Shown: piece by piece, positions 1 to 10,158 of the stretch
How the letters are laid out: each line of letters begins with the position of its first letter
Position numbering within the stretch: the stretch's first letter is position 1
Assembly (NCBI GenBank): GCA_937138955.1
Contig: CAKZPJ010000574.1
Span: 1-13,862, forward strand
Length of the DNA: 13,862 nucleotides
Reading direction: 5' to 3'
From: an uncultured Flammeovirgaceae bacterium
GTDB lineage: Bacteria > Bacteroidota > Bacteroidia > Cytophagales > Cyclobacteriaceae
Made by a program: the position numbers and the translations under genes
Notes under the pieces: generated by a model
Seen by the model: the letters and a program-made list of their open reading frames with translations, nothing else
Told to the model about the DNA's origin: nothing
Databases searched by the model: none

Positions 1-1
1 A

Positions 2-3000
2 AGCAGTTTTGTCTTTGCCGATATTGACGGTGATAGCGATCTAGATTTTGTATGCGGATGCAGCAATGCCTGGTACAAAAACGATGGTCGCGGCGAGTTC
101 TTGGAGTCATTCGTTGTCAACGAAAGTCTGGCCCCAATCGCCCACGTTGCCGACATCAATCAGAACGGCAAAACGAACATCGTTACTTCGGATGGTTCTG
201 AAATCGTCGCCTACGAATACCAATCGGATAATACTTGGTCAAAAGATATATTAGGAAACCTAGAGTACAACCGTTCGCGCTACTTTGCTTCCTATTACCG
301 TACCGAGGTATTTGACATGCACAACGATGGCGGTCTGGATATTGTCTTCTACGGTACAGAACTATTTGACCACGGCTTTCTGATAATTTTTGAGCAGCAA
401 CCAGATGGTTATGTACAAAACACTCTATTCAATGTCGATGGTGATGGAATGGACTTTAGTTTTATAGATTATGATAACGATAGCTTCACTGACATTGTAG
501 CCGGTGTTAAGTATACTAGTCCTCTGGAAAGCTACGACTATTCGGGAAACGACCAAATCGTATGGTTCAACAACCAACGTGGCGCGTTTTCTAAAGAAAT
601 TATTCGAGAGCAACAGTACGCGTTGGATTTTGGCCAATATAATCAAGACGAACTAGCCGATATTCTAAGCTGGAAACCACAGGGTATCGACTTGCTTCTC
701 CAACGCGAAACGGGCTTTAATACGCAGCGTGTAGTAGCGTGGACGAGCGCTGATGTGTCGGAAGACCTTACGACTTCTGAGTTAAATAATGATAATCGGC
801 CTGATTTTCTGTTCTTCAGCAGTAATTACCGAAATATCGATAGACCAGCCTTCGTATACAGCGGCTATTCGGCCATTACCGTACTCCTATCGCAGCCATC
901 AGGTTATTCTATCCAAACGCTTAATAGCGTAACCAGTATTTTACCCGAAGCGCTACGTTTTGTCGATATGAATAATGACGATGATCAGGATGTAGTGGCT
1001 TTACTTTACCGGGTTTACGGTGAACTGTTCTACGAATGGGAAGTGGTTTGGTACGAGAACGAGGGAGATGGGATATTTGGTGAACGCCAACTGATAGGCA
1101 CTGGCACCAGCGAAGATTTTGGCGACGAAACCTTCGAGATATTTGACAGTAACGGCGATGGCTTTCCGGAGGTGGCGGCTTTCTCAGGTGTGTATCAGAA
1201 CAATCAGGGTTCTTTTGAAGAAATTAATTCTCTCCCTAAGATTACTTCCGTAGCCGACCTAAATGGCGATGGAGCTACGGATGTTATCGGTGAAGATCAG
1301 TGGTATGCCAACGACGGCAGTGGAAACTTTACCGCCCGTAGCGAGGTAAATGGCTTACCGCTTGATTTTGATGGCGACGGTGACGTAGATGCCATTAATA
1401 ATTATTCTCGCTTTACCGATGATGTAGACTGGTACGAAAACGATGGCTCGGGAAATTTTATCAAGAAACCATTATCAGTAGAAGCCAACCAATATGTAGA
1501 CATAGATGGCGATGGTGATGCCGATGCCATTACTAAAGATAACACCGGAACTTTCTGGATAGAGAACACCGATGGTAAGGGCGCCTTTGGCGAATCTCAG
1601 GAGATTACCGACGAAAATATTTCCATTCTTCATTTTTACGACAGCGACCAAGATGGCGACGCCGATTTATTTGCTGACCTAAACGGAATTGTAAAGTACG
1701 AAAACCTGTCCGTCAACGAAGCTGATACTGAGCTATCGCTCGCGCTGGAAGAAACCGAAGGCTTGCAACAAGACACCATCAACATTCCCCTAAAGATTGA
1801 AGGTGGTTTTACTGACCTTACGAACCTCTCGTTTTCATTAGCCTGGGATACCGAAATAGCCACTTACGTTGAAATAGAAAGTACCGAGAATTTGACCCTA
1901 GAAACCAGCAATGCGGAAAATGGCAAAGTAGGAATCACTTGGAGCAACTCCGGCGGAGCATCTAAATCAGACGGCAGCACATTGCTTTCGCTACTGCTCT
2001 TCTTAACCGGAAGCGAGGAGACAGCTACCAACGTTTCCTTCGTCAGTGATCCGGTTGCTCAAGTCGCCACCAATGCCAGCGCACAAACAGTTTCCCTAAT
2101 TACGAAGAATACTGAGGTTACTATTCAAGTAAGCGAAGCTCCTATTGATATTAAACTAGATAATAACATCGTAAAAGAAAATCAGCCAGAAGAAACATTG
2201 GTAGGTAAATTTAGCACAGACAACGATGCAAGCGAGGATTTTACCTATACATTGGTAGATGGCGAAGGCAACGATGACAATAGTGCTTTTAGCATTGACG
2301 GACGTTCATTGTTCACCAAAGGAACCCTCGACTACGAAACCCAAAAGGTTTACAGTATTCGGGTGCAAACTACTGATAGTCGGGGGAAAACGTTCGCAAA
2401 AGCATTTGAAATTAGGGTAGAAGATGTGGATGATACTAATAACAATCCTACGGCTATTCTTCTATCACCCAACACTATCAATGAAAACAGTGAAGCCCCT
2501 ACTGTGGTAGGTAAACTGAGTGCTGAAGACGCGGATGAAGATGATACTCACACATTTAAGCTGGTAGAAGGAAAGGGCGATGATGATAACGCGCTATTTA
2601 CTGTTGATAACGACTACAATCTACTGGCTACAGAAGTATTTGATTTTGAAACTAAGCAAGAATACAGCGTTCGGGTTGAGGCCAAAGATAAGCAGGGTGG
2701 TACCTACTCTCAGTACTTATCTATTAAAATCAATGACTTAGACGAAAGCACCAACGCTGCTCCTACGGCTATCACAATGGATAAAGCCTCGGTAGAAGAA
2801 AATAAATCCGCCAATACCGAAGTGGGCACCTTCTCTACCACCGATGCCGATACTGATGATGAGCATACATACAGTTTAGTAGAAGGCGAAGGAAGTGCCG
2901 GTAACGATCTGTTCCAGATTGTAGGCAATCAGTTGCAAACCGTAGAGAGCCTAGATTATGAAGAACAAAAAACGTATTCCATTCGAGTACAAACCGATGA

Positions 3001-4231
3001 CGGAAAGGGTGGACTGTTCGTCAATATCTTTATTATTAAAGTAGTCAACCTGTCCGACAATACTAACCAGAACCCTACCGACATTACGCTAGACAATAAC
3101 ACGATTGATGAAAATGTTCCTGCTGGTACTTTAGTAGGACTATTAACTACGGATGATCCTGATAACTCAACGTTTACCTACCGATTGGTTAGCGGAACAG
3201 GCAGCACCCACAATAACTCATTCTCCATTCAGGAGAATGAATTACGGTCAGCAACTAGTTTTGACTACGAAACGCTAAGCCAACTCAGTATTCGTATTCA
3301 GTCCGACGATGGACGAGGTGGTTCTGTTAGTAAAGAGTTTACCGTATTGGTGAATAACGTAGAAGATCAATCTAACCGAGCACCGACCAATATTGTAATT
3401 AGTAACTCAAGTATTGAAGAAGATCAACCTGCGGGAACTTCAGTAGGTGTATTGAGCACGACCGACCCCGATGCGGACGATGAGCATCAGTATAAATTGC
3501 TGGATCGCAATGGTCAAGTTCCATTTTCAATTGAAGAAAACGAGCTATTGAGTACTACCAGTCTCAATTTTGATACCCAAGATCGCTATTTAGTAGAAAT
3601 ACAATCCGACGATGGTCGTGGTGGGGTGTATATCAAGACATTGGCTATTTCAGTGACTCCGGCGGGTACAGTCGACGTGCTTGGTGTCATTAACCCTATC
3701 GATGACCAGCAAGCCGCTACGAATGAAGCCTTTACCTTAGTGATTCCGAATGACGTATTTCGGGGGGATAATCTACAGATAACGGTTACCCAGGCTGATG
3801 ATTCATCACTACCAGAGTGGCTCACTTTCAATATTGAGACAAATACGCTAAGCGGTATGCCACCTAGTGCCAGCGACACATCCCTCACCATCAAAATTAC
3901 CGCTACCAATACTGCGGGCGATAGTGTCAGCGATGAATTTGTTCTATCAGTAGAAAGAGTTACGTCTATTGGGGAGGTTATATCTAAGCAGTGGAATGTG
4001 TATCCAATACCAGCCCATCACATCATTTTTATTGAAAGTAGCGTGACCGTAATTCAGCTTCAATCATATCGAGTTATCAATGTGCAGGGGAAAACAGTGC
4101 TAGCAGAGCAATTCGGTCAAAACATAAGTGAAAAAATTCGTATTGATATATCAACTCTGACTGAAGGTATGTATTTGTTAGAGCTACAAAGCAGTCAAAA
4201 ATTGCATCAAACCCGGATTCTAATTAAATAG
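2..4231 (+). CDS. Giant T9SS-exported FG-GAP/cohesin/cadherin-repeat surface protein (5' end outside window)
   Basis: The reading frame is open from base 2, and its first codons already encode a calcium-loop FG-GAP motif (DIDGDSDLD, residues 7-15 of the visible 1409), so the true start lies upstream of the window. Visible order: about twelve FG-GAP/VCBS motifs of the DxDGDGxxD type with recurring WYEN-type strands (residues 1-573), probably forming a beta-propeller; a cohesin-like beta-sandwich (about 574-713); five cadherin-like repeats of 96-105 residues (714-1223); an Ig-like module with PEWLTF and LSG signatures (about 1224-1320); and a C-terminal Por secretion tail (about 1331-1409, VYPIPA...GMYLLEL...ILIK). 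The tail marks export by the type IX system and anchoring or release at the cell surface. These families usually bind calcium and take part in adhesion or carbohydrate binding; the ligand is unknown and no catalytic domain is visible. A terminator follows, so it is transcribed separately from its downstream paralogue. Confidence 0.9.
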   Translation, partial: SSFVFADIDGDSDLDFVCGCSNAWYKNDGRGEFLESFVVNESLAPIAHVADINQNGKTNIVTSDGSEIVAYEYQSDNTWSKDILGNLEYNRSRYFASYYRTEVFDMHNDGGLDIVFYGTELFDHGFLIIFEQQPDGYVQNTLFNVDGDGMDFSFIDYDNDSFTDIVAGVKYTSPLESYDYSGNDQIVWFNNQRGAFSKEIIREQQYALDFGQYNQDELADILSWKPQGIDLLLQRETGFNTQRVVAWTSADVSEDLTTSELNNDNRPDFLFFSSNYRNIDRPAFVYSGYSAITVLLSQPSGYSIQTLNSVTSILPEALRFVDMNNDDDQDVVALLYRVYGELFYEWEVVWYENEGDGIFGERQLIGTGTSEDFGDETFEIFDSNGDGFPEVAAFSGVYQNNQGSFEEINSLPKITSVADLNGDGATDVIGEDQWYANDGSGNFTARSEVNGLPLDFDGDGDVDAINNYSRFTDDVDWYENDGSGNFIKKPLSVEANQYVDIDGDGDADAITKDNTGTFWIENTDGKGAFGESQEITDENISILHFYDSDQDGDADLFADLNGIVKYENLSVNEADTELSLALEETEGLQQDTINIPLKIEGGFTDLTNLSFSLAWDTEIATYVEIESTENLTLETSNAENGKVGITWSNSGGASKSDGSTLLSLLLFLTGSEETATNVSFVSDPVAQVATNASAQTVSLITKNTEVTIQVSEAPIDIKLDNNIVKENQPEETLVGKFSTDNDASEDFTYTLVDGEGNDDNSAFSIDGRSLFTKGTLDYETQKVYSIRVQTTDSRGKTFAKAFEIRVEDVDDTNNNPTAILLSPNTINENSEAPTVVGKLSAEDADEDDTHTFKLVEGKGDDDNALFTVDNDYNLLATEVFDFETKQEYSVRVEAKDKQGGTYSQYLSIKINDLDESTNAAPTAITMDKASVEENKSANTEVGTFSTTDADTDDEHTYSLVEGEGSAGNDLFQIVGNQLQTVESLDYEEQKTYSIRVQTDDGKGGLFVNIFIIKVVNLSDNTNQNPTDITLDNNTIDENVPAGTLVGLLTTDDPDNSTFTYRLVSGTGSTHNNSFSIQENELRSATSFDYETLSQLSIRIQSDDGRGGSVSKEFTVLVNNVEDQSNRAPTNIVISNSSIEEDQPAGTSVGVLSTTDPDADDEHQYKLLDRNGQVPFSIEENELLSTTSLNFDTQDRYLVEIQSDDGRGGVYIKTLAISVTPAGTVDVLGVINPIDDQQAATNEAFTLVIPNDVFRGDNLQITVTQADDSSLPEWLTFNIETNTLSGMPPSASDTSLTIKITATNTAGDSVSDEFVLSVERVTSIGEVISKQWNVYPIPAHHIIFIESSVTVIQLQSYRVINVQGKTVLAEQFGQNISEKIRIDISTLTEGMYLLELQSSQKLHQTRILIK
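2141..3670 (+). repeat. Five tandem cadherin-like repeats encoded within the giant surface protein
   Basis: The units begin at about 2141, 2447, 2762, 3074 and 3383, and the last ends near 3670. Each unit follows the same scheme: a Pro-Thr-x-Ile start (PIDI in the first unit), an ENxPxGTxVG-like strand, an acidic STxDxDxxD loop, an FxIxxNxL strand, an LDYE or FDYE turn, a YSIRVQxxDGxGG segment and a terminal acidic linker such as DVDD or NVED. This matches the cadherin-like repeats common in large marine bacterial adhesins, whose acidic linkers usually bind calcium. Units 4 and 5 are almost identical at DNA level over 23 bases (3299-3321 and 3602-3624, 20 matches). Unit 5 is the shortest, lacking part of the loop after the first strands. 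Confidence 0.85.
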
Positions 4232-4284
4232 ACAATATCAATACGTTTCCACCTTCTTTGGCAATATTGTATTATTTCGCTAAT

Positions 4285-4326
4285 TTGCCCTCGTTCTTTT
4301 TCCTTAAGAATGAGGGTAATTTTTTT
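4285..4326 (+). terminator. Rho-independent terminator after the giant surface protein gene
   Basis: The arms CCCTCGTTCTT (4288-4298) and AAGAATGAGGG (4306-4316) pair over 11 positions with a single G-U wobble around a 7-base loop. TTG at 4285-4287 and TAA at 4317-4319 can lengthen the stem by two A-U pairs and a G-U pair. A run of seven T follows at once (4320-4326). It lies 54 bases after the stop codon, as expected for the end of this transcript. Confidence 0.88.
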
Positions 4327-4435
4327 CATAAAGTGCCTTCCATAGAATATATTCGCTTATCAGATCAGTAAGGGTGCTTTGTCTCTACCGGGAAGTATAG
4401 CCTAGAGTAAGTCAGGTGTTAATTCAAAATTTGTA

Positions 4436-4443
4436 TATTTTTG
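4436..4443 (+). promoter_or_regulatory. Probable -7 box for the second FG-GAP gene
   Basis: TATTTTTG matches the Bacteroidota -7 consensus TAnnTTTG and lies 35 bases before the ATG at 4479, which would give a leader of about 30 bases. The -33 element is weak: only GTG at 4416-4418 resembles TTG, 17 bases upstream. The preceding terminator also implies that this gene needs its own promoter. Confidence 0.5.
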
Positions 4444-4478
4444 CGGTTTACCTATTGCATCACTAACGCCTAATCTGC

Positions 4479-7253
4479 ATGCGCCTTATCATTATTTATA
4501 CTATAACCATTATTCTAATAGCTCATTGGGCGGCTTCAGCTCAAGAGGTTTTCCAACCTAAAATAAGCCTAATTAATAACAGTAATCACCAAGACTTGGT
4601 GTTGACTGCTGATTTTAATAGCGATAATATTCAAGATATTTTGATCTTTCAATCTGGTGATTATCGTGTCCTCATTAATGATGGAAGCGGTAACTTTCCT
4701 CAGAAAATTGATGTGGCAACCAATGTGAGTGAATGGGAAAATACTCGAGTTGGCGATATTGATAATGATGGGGATTTGGATATTGTTGTACTTCAAGCGG
4801 AAAGTAGCACTATTAGCTGGTATCAGAATGAGGGCACTAATGGCTTTTCCGGCGCGGTTCCATTGATTACAGAATACACCGGTAACATATTTGAGCTTGC
4901 TGATCTTACGGGTAATGATTTAGTCGACTTTATCTACTCTTCGCCTAATTCTGATGCTCAACTCTTCTTAGTTGCCAACCAAGGCGAATTGAATTTTGCG
5001 GAGCCCATCCTGATAACCGAAGGAGAACTGATACACATTGTGGATTTTGACCAAGATGGACAGAACGATTTATTTACTACTAATAAAGTAAACAATAGAG
5101 TTGTATGGCAACGAAATACCGGAAATGGTATTTTCTCTTCCGATACCACTAATATTATTAATGAAGCTTCTCTTTTCATTCCCGACATATTGATCGGAAA
5201 TTTTGGTGGCGATAATACTGATGAACTAGTAATATCCTATGCTCTTGACGGAGAAGATGGTATCATTACCCCTAAACTCTATTCATTTGAAAATGATGAA
5301 TTTATGTTGGAAGGCAGCTTGGTTGAGTTAGAAGAATTTGACCTTTCGCCTCAAAATGTGCGAGCGAATGATATTGATCAGGATGGCGATTTGGATATAC
5401 TAGCCAGTTTTACCTTTGCACTAGCGTTTGCTCGCACTGAGTCTGACTACGATCAATTTATTGGTTGGTACGAAAATACCGGAAACTTCCAATTTACTCC
5501 TCGTCTACTAGATGATGCGCTCCTCACTGGTTTTTATATAGACCTAAATAACGATCAGCAGCTAGATATCATATTAAAGACCCCCGACGAACTAGTTTGG
5601 CAACAAAATTTAGGGCAAACCAACTTTTCAACTCCCAAATATCTAACGGATAGTCGTGCGGTACCTATGCCATTTTCTGATGAAGGCGGTACCTTCATTA
5701 ATTTCGGCGATCTCAATCAAGATGGCTTGCCCGAAATGATTATAGCTGAGGGTGCCAGCAACCGAATACTAAGTTTTACGAACCAAGATAGCACGCTAAC
5801 TACTTCTCCAAATTTACTGACACTGAGCACCCTCATTCCAGACGATGTGGCAGTATTAAAGACACCCGAGCGTACCGATTTACTGTTGATTGGTGGTGCT
5901 GCCATTGAGGGGAAAAGTATTTTTCGCTACACTGTCCAAAAAGATTTTGTGTTGGGCGAGAAAGATACACTATACAGCGGGACACTGGATGCTATTTTTA
6001 CTGGTGACTTCAATGGAGATAGTCGGCCTGATATAGCTTTCAGTGATCGTTCGCTCAGTTTCGATGGTGAGGTATTTTTACTGGTAGGCCAGCCCGATGG
6101 CGAATATGGATTAGTTGATACTCAAATTATTGGAATACTGGAAGGGGTCTACGACTTAAATCGTGATGGAATCACCGACTTAATTATTGATGGCAGTATT
6201 TATACCCAATCTTCAGAAGGAAGCTTCGACGTACTTCAAGCCCCAGATTTTCCTTTCGACCGAATTATGGACATCAACGGCGATAGTCTAGCTGATTTTC
6301 TTCTTTTTTCTGAGGCCGAGGTTACACTATTTCTAGCGAACAACGACGGTTCCTATCAGGAACAAACCCTAACATTTGGCAGTAACTACGACTTTACATC
6401 CATTCCTTGGCTCTTCCTAGATATTGACGATGATCTGGATCAAGACTTAATACTGGTGAACGATGCCGAAGGTGAACGGGAGTTAGCCTATTTGAAAAAT
6501 CAGAACGGTAGCACCATGTTTGGGGAGTACACCGTGATTGAGAAATTTAACAGTTCGGATGTACTACTGTTCAAACATGATATTGATCAGGACACCGATA
6601 CAGACTTAGTGATTTTAACCGATACTGAACTGGCTTGGTACCGTAGTAATGCTTTTCAGGAAGAGACTACCGAACCCGTAGAAAACACTCCCCCAACGGT
6701 AGCTCAACCCATCGACGATCAACAAGCTACGGTAGACTCGCTGTTCAATTTGGCAATTCCTGCAAACACATTTCAGGATGCTAACGAAGGCGATACGCTA
6801 ACGCTAACGGTAACGCTAGCCGATGATACCACTCTACCCGACTGGCTTACCTTCGATACATCTACCAACACGCTAAGTGGCACTTCGCCGGAAGCCGGAG
6901 AATTAACGATTAAAGTAACCGCTGCTGACACTTCTGCGGCCAGCGTGAGCGACGAATTTGTGCTGACCATAAGTACCGGTAAAACCGTTACTAGCCTAGA
7001 TGATGACCTAGCCGACGGTATTCGTCTGTATCCAATTCCTGCTTCTCAGGCATTGTTTCTAGAAGGTGAAGCTACCGCCGAACGCCCAGTTGCTTACCGC
7101 TTACTGAATACGCAGGGAAAAACTATGCAAGTTCGCTCATTATCAAATCAACGTAGTACTCGTATTGACGTATCATCGTTACCAAGAGGGTTTTATCTAC
7201 TAGAGATCCAAACGGCTAATCGTGTGCTTCAACGTCGGCTACTGATTGAATAA
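4479..7253 (+). CDS. Secreted FG-GAP/VCBS repeat protein with Ig-like module and T9SS sorting domain
   Basis: This 924-residue protein starts at an ATG followed by a clear signal peptide: a hydrophobic stretch rich in Ile and Thr over residues 2-16, ending in Ala-Ala-Ser-Ala before Gln22, a probable signal peptidase I site. Residues of about 35-730 carry some thirteen FG-GAP/VCBS calcium-loop motifs (for example DIDNDGDLD, DIDQDGDLD, DLNQDGLPE, DLNRDGITD) with WYQNEG and WYENTG strands, so one or two beta-propellers are likely. Residues 736-835 form an Ig-like or dystroglycan-type cadherin-like module (PIDDQQA, LPDWLTF, LSGTSP, SVSDEFVLT). Residues 850-924 are a Por secretion tail (LYPIPA, GFYLLEI, RLLIE). 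The Ig-like module and tail closely resemble those of the gene before it, so the two are paralogues. A role in surface adhesion or binding is an inference; no enzyme domain is visible. Confidence 0.93.
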   Translation: MRLIIIYTITIILIAHWAASAQEVFQPKISLINNSNHQDLVLTADFNSDNIQDILIFQSGDYRVLINDGSGNFPQKIDVATNVSEWENTRVGDIDNDGDLDIVVLQAESSTISWYQNEGTNGFSGAVPLITEYTGNIFELADLTGNDLVDFIYSSPNSDAQLFLVANQGELNFAEPILITEGELIHIVDFDQDGQNDLFTTNKVNNRVVWQRNTGNGIFSSDTTNIINEASLFIPDILIGNFGGDNTDELVISYALDGEDGIITPKLYSFENDEFMLEGSLVELEEFDLSPQNVRANDIDQDGDLDILASFTFALAFARTESDYDQFIGWYENTGNFQFTPRLLDDALLTGFYIDLNNDQQLDIILKTPDELVWQQNLGQTNFSTPKYLTDSRAVPMPFSDEGGTFINFGDLNQDGLPEMIIAEGASNRILSFTNQDSTLTTSPNLLTLSTLIPDDVAVLKTPERTDLLLIGGAAIEGKSIFRYTVQKDFVLGEKDTLYSGTLDAIFTGDFNGDSRPDIAFSDRSLSFDGEVFLLVGQPDGEYGLVDTQIIGILEGVYDLNRDGITDLIIDGSIYTQSSEGSFDVLQAPDFPFDRIMDINGDSLADFLLFSEAEVTLFLANNDGSYQEQTLTFGSNYDFTSIPWLFLDIDDDLDQDLILVNDAEGERELAYLKNQNGSTMFGEYTVIEKFNSSDVLLFKHDIDQDTDTDLVILTDTELAWYRSNAFQEETTEPVENTPPTVAQPIDDQQATVDSLFNLAIPANTFQDANEGDTLTLTVTLADDTTLPDWLTFDTSTNTLSGTSPEAGELTIKVTAADTSAASVSDEFVLTISTGKTVTSLDDDLADGIRLYPIPASQALFLEGEATAERPVAYRLLNTQGKTMQVRSLSNQRSTRIDVSSLPRGFYLLEIQTANRVLQRRLLIE

Positions 7254-7425
7254 GATTGGTATCGGGCGAGTCTATTGGTCTTTTTAGATGTAGCCGGAGT
7301 GTAACCCTCTAATCACTAAATTGAATTAAGTTCCTTGTCTCTGTATACCAATTACTTAAGTTAAACCAGACTATTGTAGATAGTATCAATTACCAGTTAC
7401 AACTGGAATAGACCCAATGCGATAA

Positions 7426-10095
7426 TTAGTCTCTTCCCCTCAAACTCTTCAGTTGCTCCTCAATCGCCTTAATGCGAGCTTCGGCATCGGCTTGCTTTTT
7501 GCGCTCGGCGTCTACTACCGGCTTGGGGGCATTTTCTACGAAGCGAGCGTTACTTAGTTTTTTATCTACCGATGCTTTAAAACCTTTCTGGTAGGTCAGT
7601 TCTTCTTCTAGCTTCTCAACCTCAGCATCTACATCAATAGCATCACCAAGCGGAATAAAAAAGCTATCAGGCTGCCCCATAGCAGTCGTTACGATAAAGC
7701 TATCTGCTCCTTCTACTTTATCATCGGTAAATTCAATAGCAGAAATATTGGCCAGCTTCTGAATGATACTACTAAATTGATTATAAACTTCTGGTGTGTT
7801 ACTCTTAATGTACAGTGGCAACGCTTCTTTTTGAGCAATCTGCCGAGTATTTCGCGTATTACGAATGTTACCAACTACTTCAAAAATTGCCGCTCCGCCT
7901 TGTAATAGAGTTTGGTCAGTTTGGCTTCGGTCTTTCTGCTTATCCGCTTGGGGCCATTTGGCAATAATTACGTAATCGTCTTCGTCTCGATCAGCTAATT
8001 GGTGCCATAGCTCCTCGGTAATGAAGGGCATAAACGGATGTAGTACTTTCATCAGCTTCTCAAAGTAACCGATGGTAGCCTCGTAAGTCATTGCATCAAT
8101 AGTTTCACCGTAGGCGGGCTTAATCATTTCCAGGTACCAGGAGCAGAAGTCGGTCCAAGCCAGTTTATATACGGTTTGTAGCGCATCCGACATGCGATAC
8201 TTAGAAAAATGATCTTCCAAATCCACCAGAGCTTGATTGAAGCAAGCCTCAAACCAGGCAATAGCCGTAGTATTTGTCTGATCTTTCTTCTGCTCATCTA
8301 TCTGCCAGCTTTTCACTAGTCGGAAAGCATTCCAGATTTTATTACTAAAATTTCGGCCTTGCTCGCACAGTTTGATGTCAAACAATAAATCATTACCCGC
8401 CGGAGAGCTAAATAGCATTCCGGTTCGCACTCCATCCGCCCCGTATTCTTCAATTAGCTTTAGTGGATCAGGCGAGTTGCCTAATGATTTGGACATTTTT
8501 CGCCGCTGCTGATCGCGCACAATTCCGGTGAAGTACACATCATGAAAGGGTTTCTCCTGACGGTATTCGTAGCCGTACAGAATCATTCGGGCCACCCAGA
8601 AAAAGATAATCTCGGGAGCAGTTACCAGCACATTAGTTGGGTAGTAAAAATTAATCTCCGCATTATCAGGTTGCCGGATTCCGTCAAAAACCGTGATGGG
8701 CCACAAACCGGATGAGAACCATGTATCCAGCACATCTTCGTCCTGCTTCAGATCATCCGGCGTAAGCGATGCGTTTCCGCTTTTCTGCTGGGCTAATCTT
8801 AGAGCTTCTTCCGCCGTTTCCGCTACTACAATTTCACCATCCGGCAGATAGTAAGCCGGTATACGCTGCCCCCACCAAAGCTGACGAGAAATATTCCAGT
8901 TCTGGATGTTTTCCATCCAAGTGCGGTACATATTCTTAAACTTAGCTGGATAAAACTGAACATTATCGTTCAATACGTTTTCTAAAGCTGGTTTTACTAG
9001 TTCATCCATCCGCACAAACCACTGTACCGAAAGCTTGGGCTCAATCACCGCGCTAGTACGTTCCGAAACGCCCACCTTATTCTGATAATCTTCAATCTTT
9101 TGAATAAAGCCTTCGGCTTTTAGCTTCTTCCCAATCTTCTTTCTCACCACAAAGCGATCTTCGCCCACAAATAGCTGGGCAGCTTTACTCATCGTGCCAT
9201 TGTCGGCAATAACGTCTACCGTATCCAGATCATGTTTTTTCCCCAGTTCGTAGTCATTCACATCGTGAGCCGGAGTTACTTTCAGGCAACCCGTACCGAA
9301 CTCCATCGTCACGTACTCATCTTCAATGATTGGAATCAAGCGGTCGATCAGCGGAACCCGTACCCGTTTCCCCCGTAAATGCTGGTAACGCTCATCGTTG
9401 GGATTTACGCAAACGGCCGTGTCACCCAAAATGGTTTCGGGACGAGTAGTGGCAATCGTTACGTGACCGTCTTCTCCTTCAATGGGATAGTTAACATAGT
9501 AGAGCTTAGATTGAACCTCCTTGTACAAAACCTCTTCATCGGATAGAGAAGTCTTAGCCTGCGGGTCCCAGTTAATCATGCGGTAGCCTCGGTAGATATG
9601 CCCTTTGTTATACAAGTCCACGAACACCTTAATGACTGATTCCGTCATATGATCTTCCATCGTGAAACTCGTCCTATCCCAATCACAGGAAGCACCCAAT
9701 TTTTTAAGTTGCTCCAGAATGATTCCACCGTACTTTTCTTTCCACTCCCAAGCATATCCCAAAAACTTTTCACGGCTCAGGTCATGCTTATCAATTCCCC
9801 GCTCCTTTAGCATTGCTACCACTTTAGCTTCGGTAGCAATGGAAGCATGGTCGTAGCCTGGCACCCAGCAAGCTTCCTTCCCCTCCATCCGAGCCTTACG
9901 GATTAGCACATCCTGAATGGTGTTGTTCAGCATATGTCCCATGTGCAACACCCCAGTTACATTGGGCGGGGGAATTACAATGGTGTAAGACTCTTTGTCA
10001 GGATGCGGTTCTGAGTGAAAAAACTTCTTGTCCAGCCACTGCTGGTACCACTTATCTTCTACTTCGCGAGGATTATATTTACTGGAAATTGCCAT
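7426..10095 (-). CDS. valS: Valine--tRNA ligase
   Basis: Class I aminoacyl-tRNA synthetase that charges tRNA(Val) with valine in the cytoplasm and clears mischarged threonine. The product has 889 residues, somewhat shorter than the 951 of Escherichia coli. Visible in order: [12 protein letters not shown] with the HIGH-type motif HMGH at 51-54; the inserted editing domain, with TTRPET at 216-221 followed by ILGDTAV; the [10 protein letters not shown] segment that returns to the Rossmann fold; FFWVARM; the KMSKS loop at 533-537 with SLGNSPDP after it; an anticodon-binding helical domain (roughly 620-780, including EELWHQL); and a C-terminal coiled coil from about 820 rich in Lys and Glu, the tRNA-binding arm typical of ValRS. 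The ATG start lies about 50 bases from a -7 box. It is convergent with the FG-GAP gene and divergent from the response regulator. No intrinsic terminator is evident in the 172-base convergent spacer. Confidence 0.98.
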   Translation of the reverse strand: MAISSKYNPREVEDKWYQQWLDKKFFHSEPHPDKESYTIVIPPPNVTGVLHMGHMLNNTIQDVLIRKARMEGKEACWVPGYDHASIATEAKVVAMLKERGIDKHDLSREKFLGYAWEWKEKYGGIILEQLKKLGASCDWDRTSFTMEDHMTESVIKVFVDLYNKGHIYRGYRMINWDPQAKTSLSDEEVLYKEVQSKLYYVNYPIEGEDGHVTIATTRPETILGDTAVCVNPNDERYQHLRGKRVRVPLIDRLIPIIEDEYVTMEFGTGCLKVTPAHDVNDYELGKKHDLDTVDVIADNGTMSKAAQLFVGEDRFVVRKKIGKKLKAEGFIQKIEDYQNKVGVSERTSAVIEPKLSVQWFVRMDELVKPALENVLNDNVQFYPAKFKNMYRTWMENIQNWNISRQLWWGQRIPAYYLPDGEIVVAETAEEALRLAQQKSGNASLTPDDLKQDEDVLDTWFSSGLWPITVFDGIRQPDNAEINFYYPTNVLVTAPEIIFFWVARMILYGYEYRQEKPFHDVYFTGIVRDQQRRKMSKSLGNSPDPLKLIEEYGADGVRTGMLFSSPAGNDLLFDIKLCEQGRNFSNKIWNAFRLVKSWQIDEQKKDQTNTTAIAWFEACFNQALVDLEDHFSKYRMSDALQTVYKLAWTDFCSWYLEMIKPAYGETIDAMTYEATIGYFEKLMKVLHPFMPFITEELWHQLADRDEDDYVIIAKWPQADKQKDRSQTDQTLLQGGAAIFEVVGNIRNTRNTRQIAQKEALPLYIKSNTPEVYNQFSSIIQKLANISAIEFTDDKVEGADSFIVTTAMGQPDSFFIPLGDAIDVDAEVEKLEEELTYQKGFKASVDKKLSNARFVENAPKPVVDAERKKQADAEARIKAIEEQLKSLRGRD

Positions 10096-10150
10096 ATTTG
10101 TTCCTTGTTCTAAAGAGTAAAGCTTACGGTTCGGTTTACCATAAGAGGCG

Positions 10151-10158
10151 CAAAGATA
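10151..10158 (-). promoter_or_regulatory. Probable -7 box of the valS promoter
   Basis: Read on the minus strand this is TATCTTTG, an exact match to TAnnTTTG, 55 bases before the valS ATG. I find no clear TTG-type -33 element at the usual distance. A 7-base inverted repeat (10132-10138 and 10173-10179) is centred within one base of this box. Confidence 0.5.

Noticed and set aside
101-103. TTG at 101 as the start of the giant surface protein
   Set aside because: The frame is open to the window edge and the codons before 101 encode an FG-GAP motif of the same protein, so the gene begins outside the window.
2141-3670. CRISPR-like or satellite DNA array
   Set aside because: The periodicity of about 300 bases is diverged at DNA level and explained by protein cadherin-like repeats in one open frame.
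7255-7413. Possible terminators in the convergent spacer, such as ATTGGTAT/ATACCAAT (7255-7262, 7345-7352), GTCTATT/AATAGAC (7270-7276, 7407-7413) and the CCAGTT-AC-AACTGG hairpin (7393-7406)
   Set aside because: The long-range pairs cross one another and are short, and the hairpin has no T run on either side. None forms a credible terminator.
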